Positions 62,733 through 64,000 of a DNA stretch of 64,000 nucleotides are shown one piece after another. Source of the stretch: Xylaria sp. FL1777. Taxonomy: Eukaryota > Ascomycota > Sordariomycetes > Xylariales > Xylariaceae. How positions within the stretch are numbered: the first letter of the stretch is position 1; every line of letters begins with the position of its first letter. The stretch covers positions 1 through 64,000 of the forward strand of contig MU400543.1 of NCBI GenBank assembly GCA_022578965.1, written 5' to 3'. The notes beneath the pieces were generated by a model. The model ran no database searches and was not told where the DNA came from. It saw only the letters and a program-made list of their open reading frames with translations. A program made the position numbers and the translations under genes.

Positions 62733-63344
62733 GAGCGTAACGAAATGCAAATAGAGAGTTTTATGCGAATCAGAACAGGTACTTAGGCTGTCACTGACAA
62801 ATACATAGGGATTTCTAATCTCTCTGTTATGCTACAGTACCATGTATTTGCGGTCGTTGATTTATTTATATATAGCCTTGCGAGATAGCGCGCGCAGCAT
62901 CCCAAATCACAGAGCAGTTGACCCCACCACATTCATGTGGTGTTGCAGATGTCAAATCACTTGCATATGGCGCAGATGGCGTCACTCGAGTTTCATACAC
63001 AGTTCATGCCGACAAGCTACCCAACTGTACAATTTGTATTTGTTGTTCCTGCACCTTTCTCAGCATCCCGCGGGGCTGCCACGTACATAACGTCAGAGAG
63101 TCTCACCCCTCTTCAACATCAACATCCTCCTCCTCCTTTTCTTTCCCCTCACCGTAGGTACTTATTGAGCTAAATAAATTCTTCGTTCATCCTACCTTGA
63201 AACCTAAGCATCATCTACCAACCTCTGCAAATCAGAAGAACAATAAATTAATTTACCTGACTGACCACTTCCCATATTCACCGCCGTTTAGACACAATAA
63301 ACCATTAGTCTACCTCTCCCCCAGCTAGGTAATCTACTTACAAA
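62733..63344. other. Intergenic / 5' UTR of the last gene
   Basis: Upstream of ATG 63345 the sequence is pyrimidine-rich (63110-63150 and 63300-63330), typical of a strongly expressed fungal 5' UTR. Small Cys-rich open frames around 62900-63150 have no start context or homology I can support. Confidence 0.5.
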
Positions 63345-63995
63345 ATGGCCCTCACCCCGAAATTCGCCGGTCACAAGCTGGCCTTCTCGCCGCCCGTCAC
63401 CACCGGCGCTGTGGCCCCAACCCTACACACTCTAGAGCTCTTCCTCGACTACGTCTGTCCGTACTCGGCCAAACAGTTCAACACCATCTACAATGTCGTG
63501 GCGCCCTTGATCCGCTCCAACCCAAAATGGGCTTCCAACGTGCAGTTCATCTTCCGCCAGCAGATCCAGCCCTGGCACCCATCGTCGACCCTCACCCACG
63601 AGGCTGCCGTCGCCGTCTTGCAGGCCGCGCCCGAGAAGTTCTGGGCCTTCAGCGACGTGTTGTTCAAGGACCAGCAGTCCTACTTCGACGTCAACGTCGT
63701 CAACGAGACTCGCAACCAGACGTACCGTCGCCTCGCCCAGCTTGCCGCCAGCGTGGGCGTAGATGAGGCCGCTGTCTACGACCGTCTTGCCATCCCCGAC
63801 AAGCCCGCCGCTGACGGAAGCCTGAATGTCGGGAATAAGGTCACCACGGACCTCAAGGTCTTGGTCAAGACGGCTAGACTCGTGGGTGTCCATGTGAGTC
63901 CTACCGTCATTTTCGACGGTGTGGTTGCCAATGATATAAGCTCTGGTTGGACCAAGGAGCAGTGGGAGGAATGGTTGACCAAAAACATCATTTAA
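63345..63995 (+). CDS. DsbA-like thioredoxin-fold protein
   Basis: Single exon, 216 aa, ending at TAA 63993-63995, five bases before the window edge. The active-site-like motif is C38-P-Y-S41 after a beta strand (LHTLELFLDYVCPYS), so only one Cys of a CxxC is present. The cis-Pro loop is VSP at 184-186 (GVHVSPTVIFDG). Between them lies a helical insertion (HEAAVAVLQAAPEKFWAFSDVLF ... YRRLAQLAASVGVD), the DsbA/2-hydroxychromene-isomerase arrangement. No signal peptide, so probably cytosolic. The single-Cys site suggests a glutathione- or monothiol-type reaction rather than a disulfide oxidase. Fungal databases hold many such proteins without a defined function. Start chosen from the context acaaaATGGCC. 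Confidence 0.88.
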   Translation: MALTPKFAGHKLAFSPPVTTGAVAPTLHTLELFLDYVCPYSAKQFNTIYNVVAPLIRSNPKWASNVQFIFRQQIQPWHPSSTLTHEAAVAVLQAAPEKFWAFSDVLFKDQQSYFDVNVVNETRNQTYRRLAQLAASVGVDEAAVYDRLAIPDKPAADGSLNVGNKVTTDLKVLVKTARLVGVHVSPTVIFDGVVANDISSGWTKEQWEEWLTKNII

Positions 63996-64000
63996 TAAAA

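Noticed and set aside
63432..63893. 153-codon antisense frame over the DsbA-like gene
   Set aside because: Codon-bias shadow of the real plus-strand gene.

Overview
The window comes from a filamentous ascomycete (Pezizomycotina; a sordariomycete is plausible but inferred only from gene content and promoter style). Evidence: compact genes with 48-190 nt GT-AG introns, clear fungal orthologues, and a sharp two-compartment base composition. Positions 1 to about 44,100 are extremely AT-rich. From about 44,170 to the end the sequence is ordinary gene-bearing DNA.

Left compartment (1-44,100): no intact gene. It is a heap of LTR retrotransposons ruined by C-to-T and G-to-A transitions, the signature of repeat-induced point mutation (RIP). 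LTR pairs of equal length and 5-bp target duplications allow it to be taken apart. A decayed Ty3/gypsy relic (G, + strand) is interrupted by a 7.4 kb LTR element (4218-11589, TSD aaaac). Next comes a three-level nest of one chromovirus family, each copy about 7.7 kb. The outer minus-strand element 3 (12361-43225) is split by minus-strand element 2 (14817-30219, TSD taaat) and by plus-strand element B (34423-42155, TSD tttac/tttat). Element 2 is itself split by plus-strand element A (19349-27050, TSD taaac). A further minus-strand copy runs off the left edge (1-1216). Reverse transcriptase, integrase and chromodomain relics can still be read through the stops. Two LTR subfamilies (about 494 and 516 bp) differ in their upstream part and share the rest.

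Right compartment: a 1.7 kb transition without a gene I can name leads to a mitochondrial MidA/NDUFAF7-type methyltransferase (45787-47536). A dead alanyl-tRNA synthetase follows (about 48205-50560), whose central 1.5 kb lies in inverted orientation between 6-bp inverted microhomologies. Next are a conserved fungal protein of unknown function (51336-52462), a small PPxY-bearing membrane protein (53175-53965, minus), the ERAD receptor HRD3/SEL1L (55380-58116, minus), a WDR89-type WD40 protein (58732-59943), an FRG1-family protein (59980-60854, minus), a 2OG-Fe(II) dioxygenase (61539-62732) and a DsbA-like thioredoxin-fold protein (63345-63995). These genes are unrelated housekeeping or accessory functions. 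HRD3/WDR89 and FRG1/dioxygenase are divergent pairs that may share promoters; WDR89 and FRG1 converge with 36 bp between their stop codons.

The most unusual items are the internally inverted ALA1 pseudogene, with transition-type stop codons outside the AT-rich block, and the datable retroelement nest. I found no CRISPR array, tRNA, rRNA or biosynthetic cluster.
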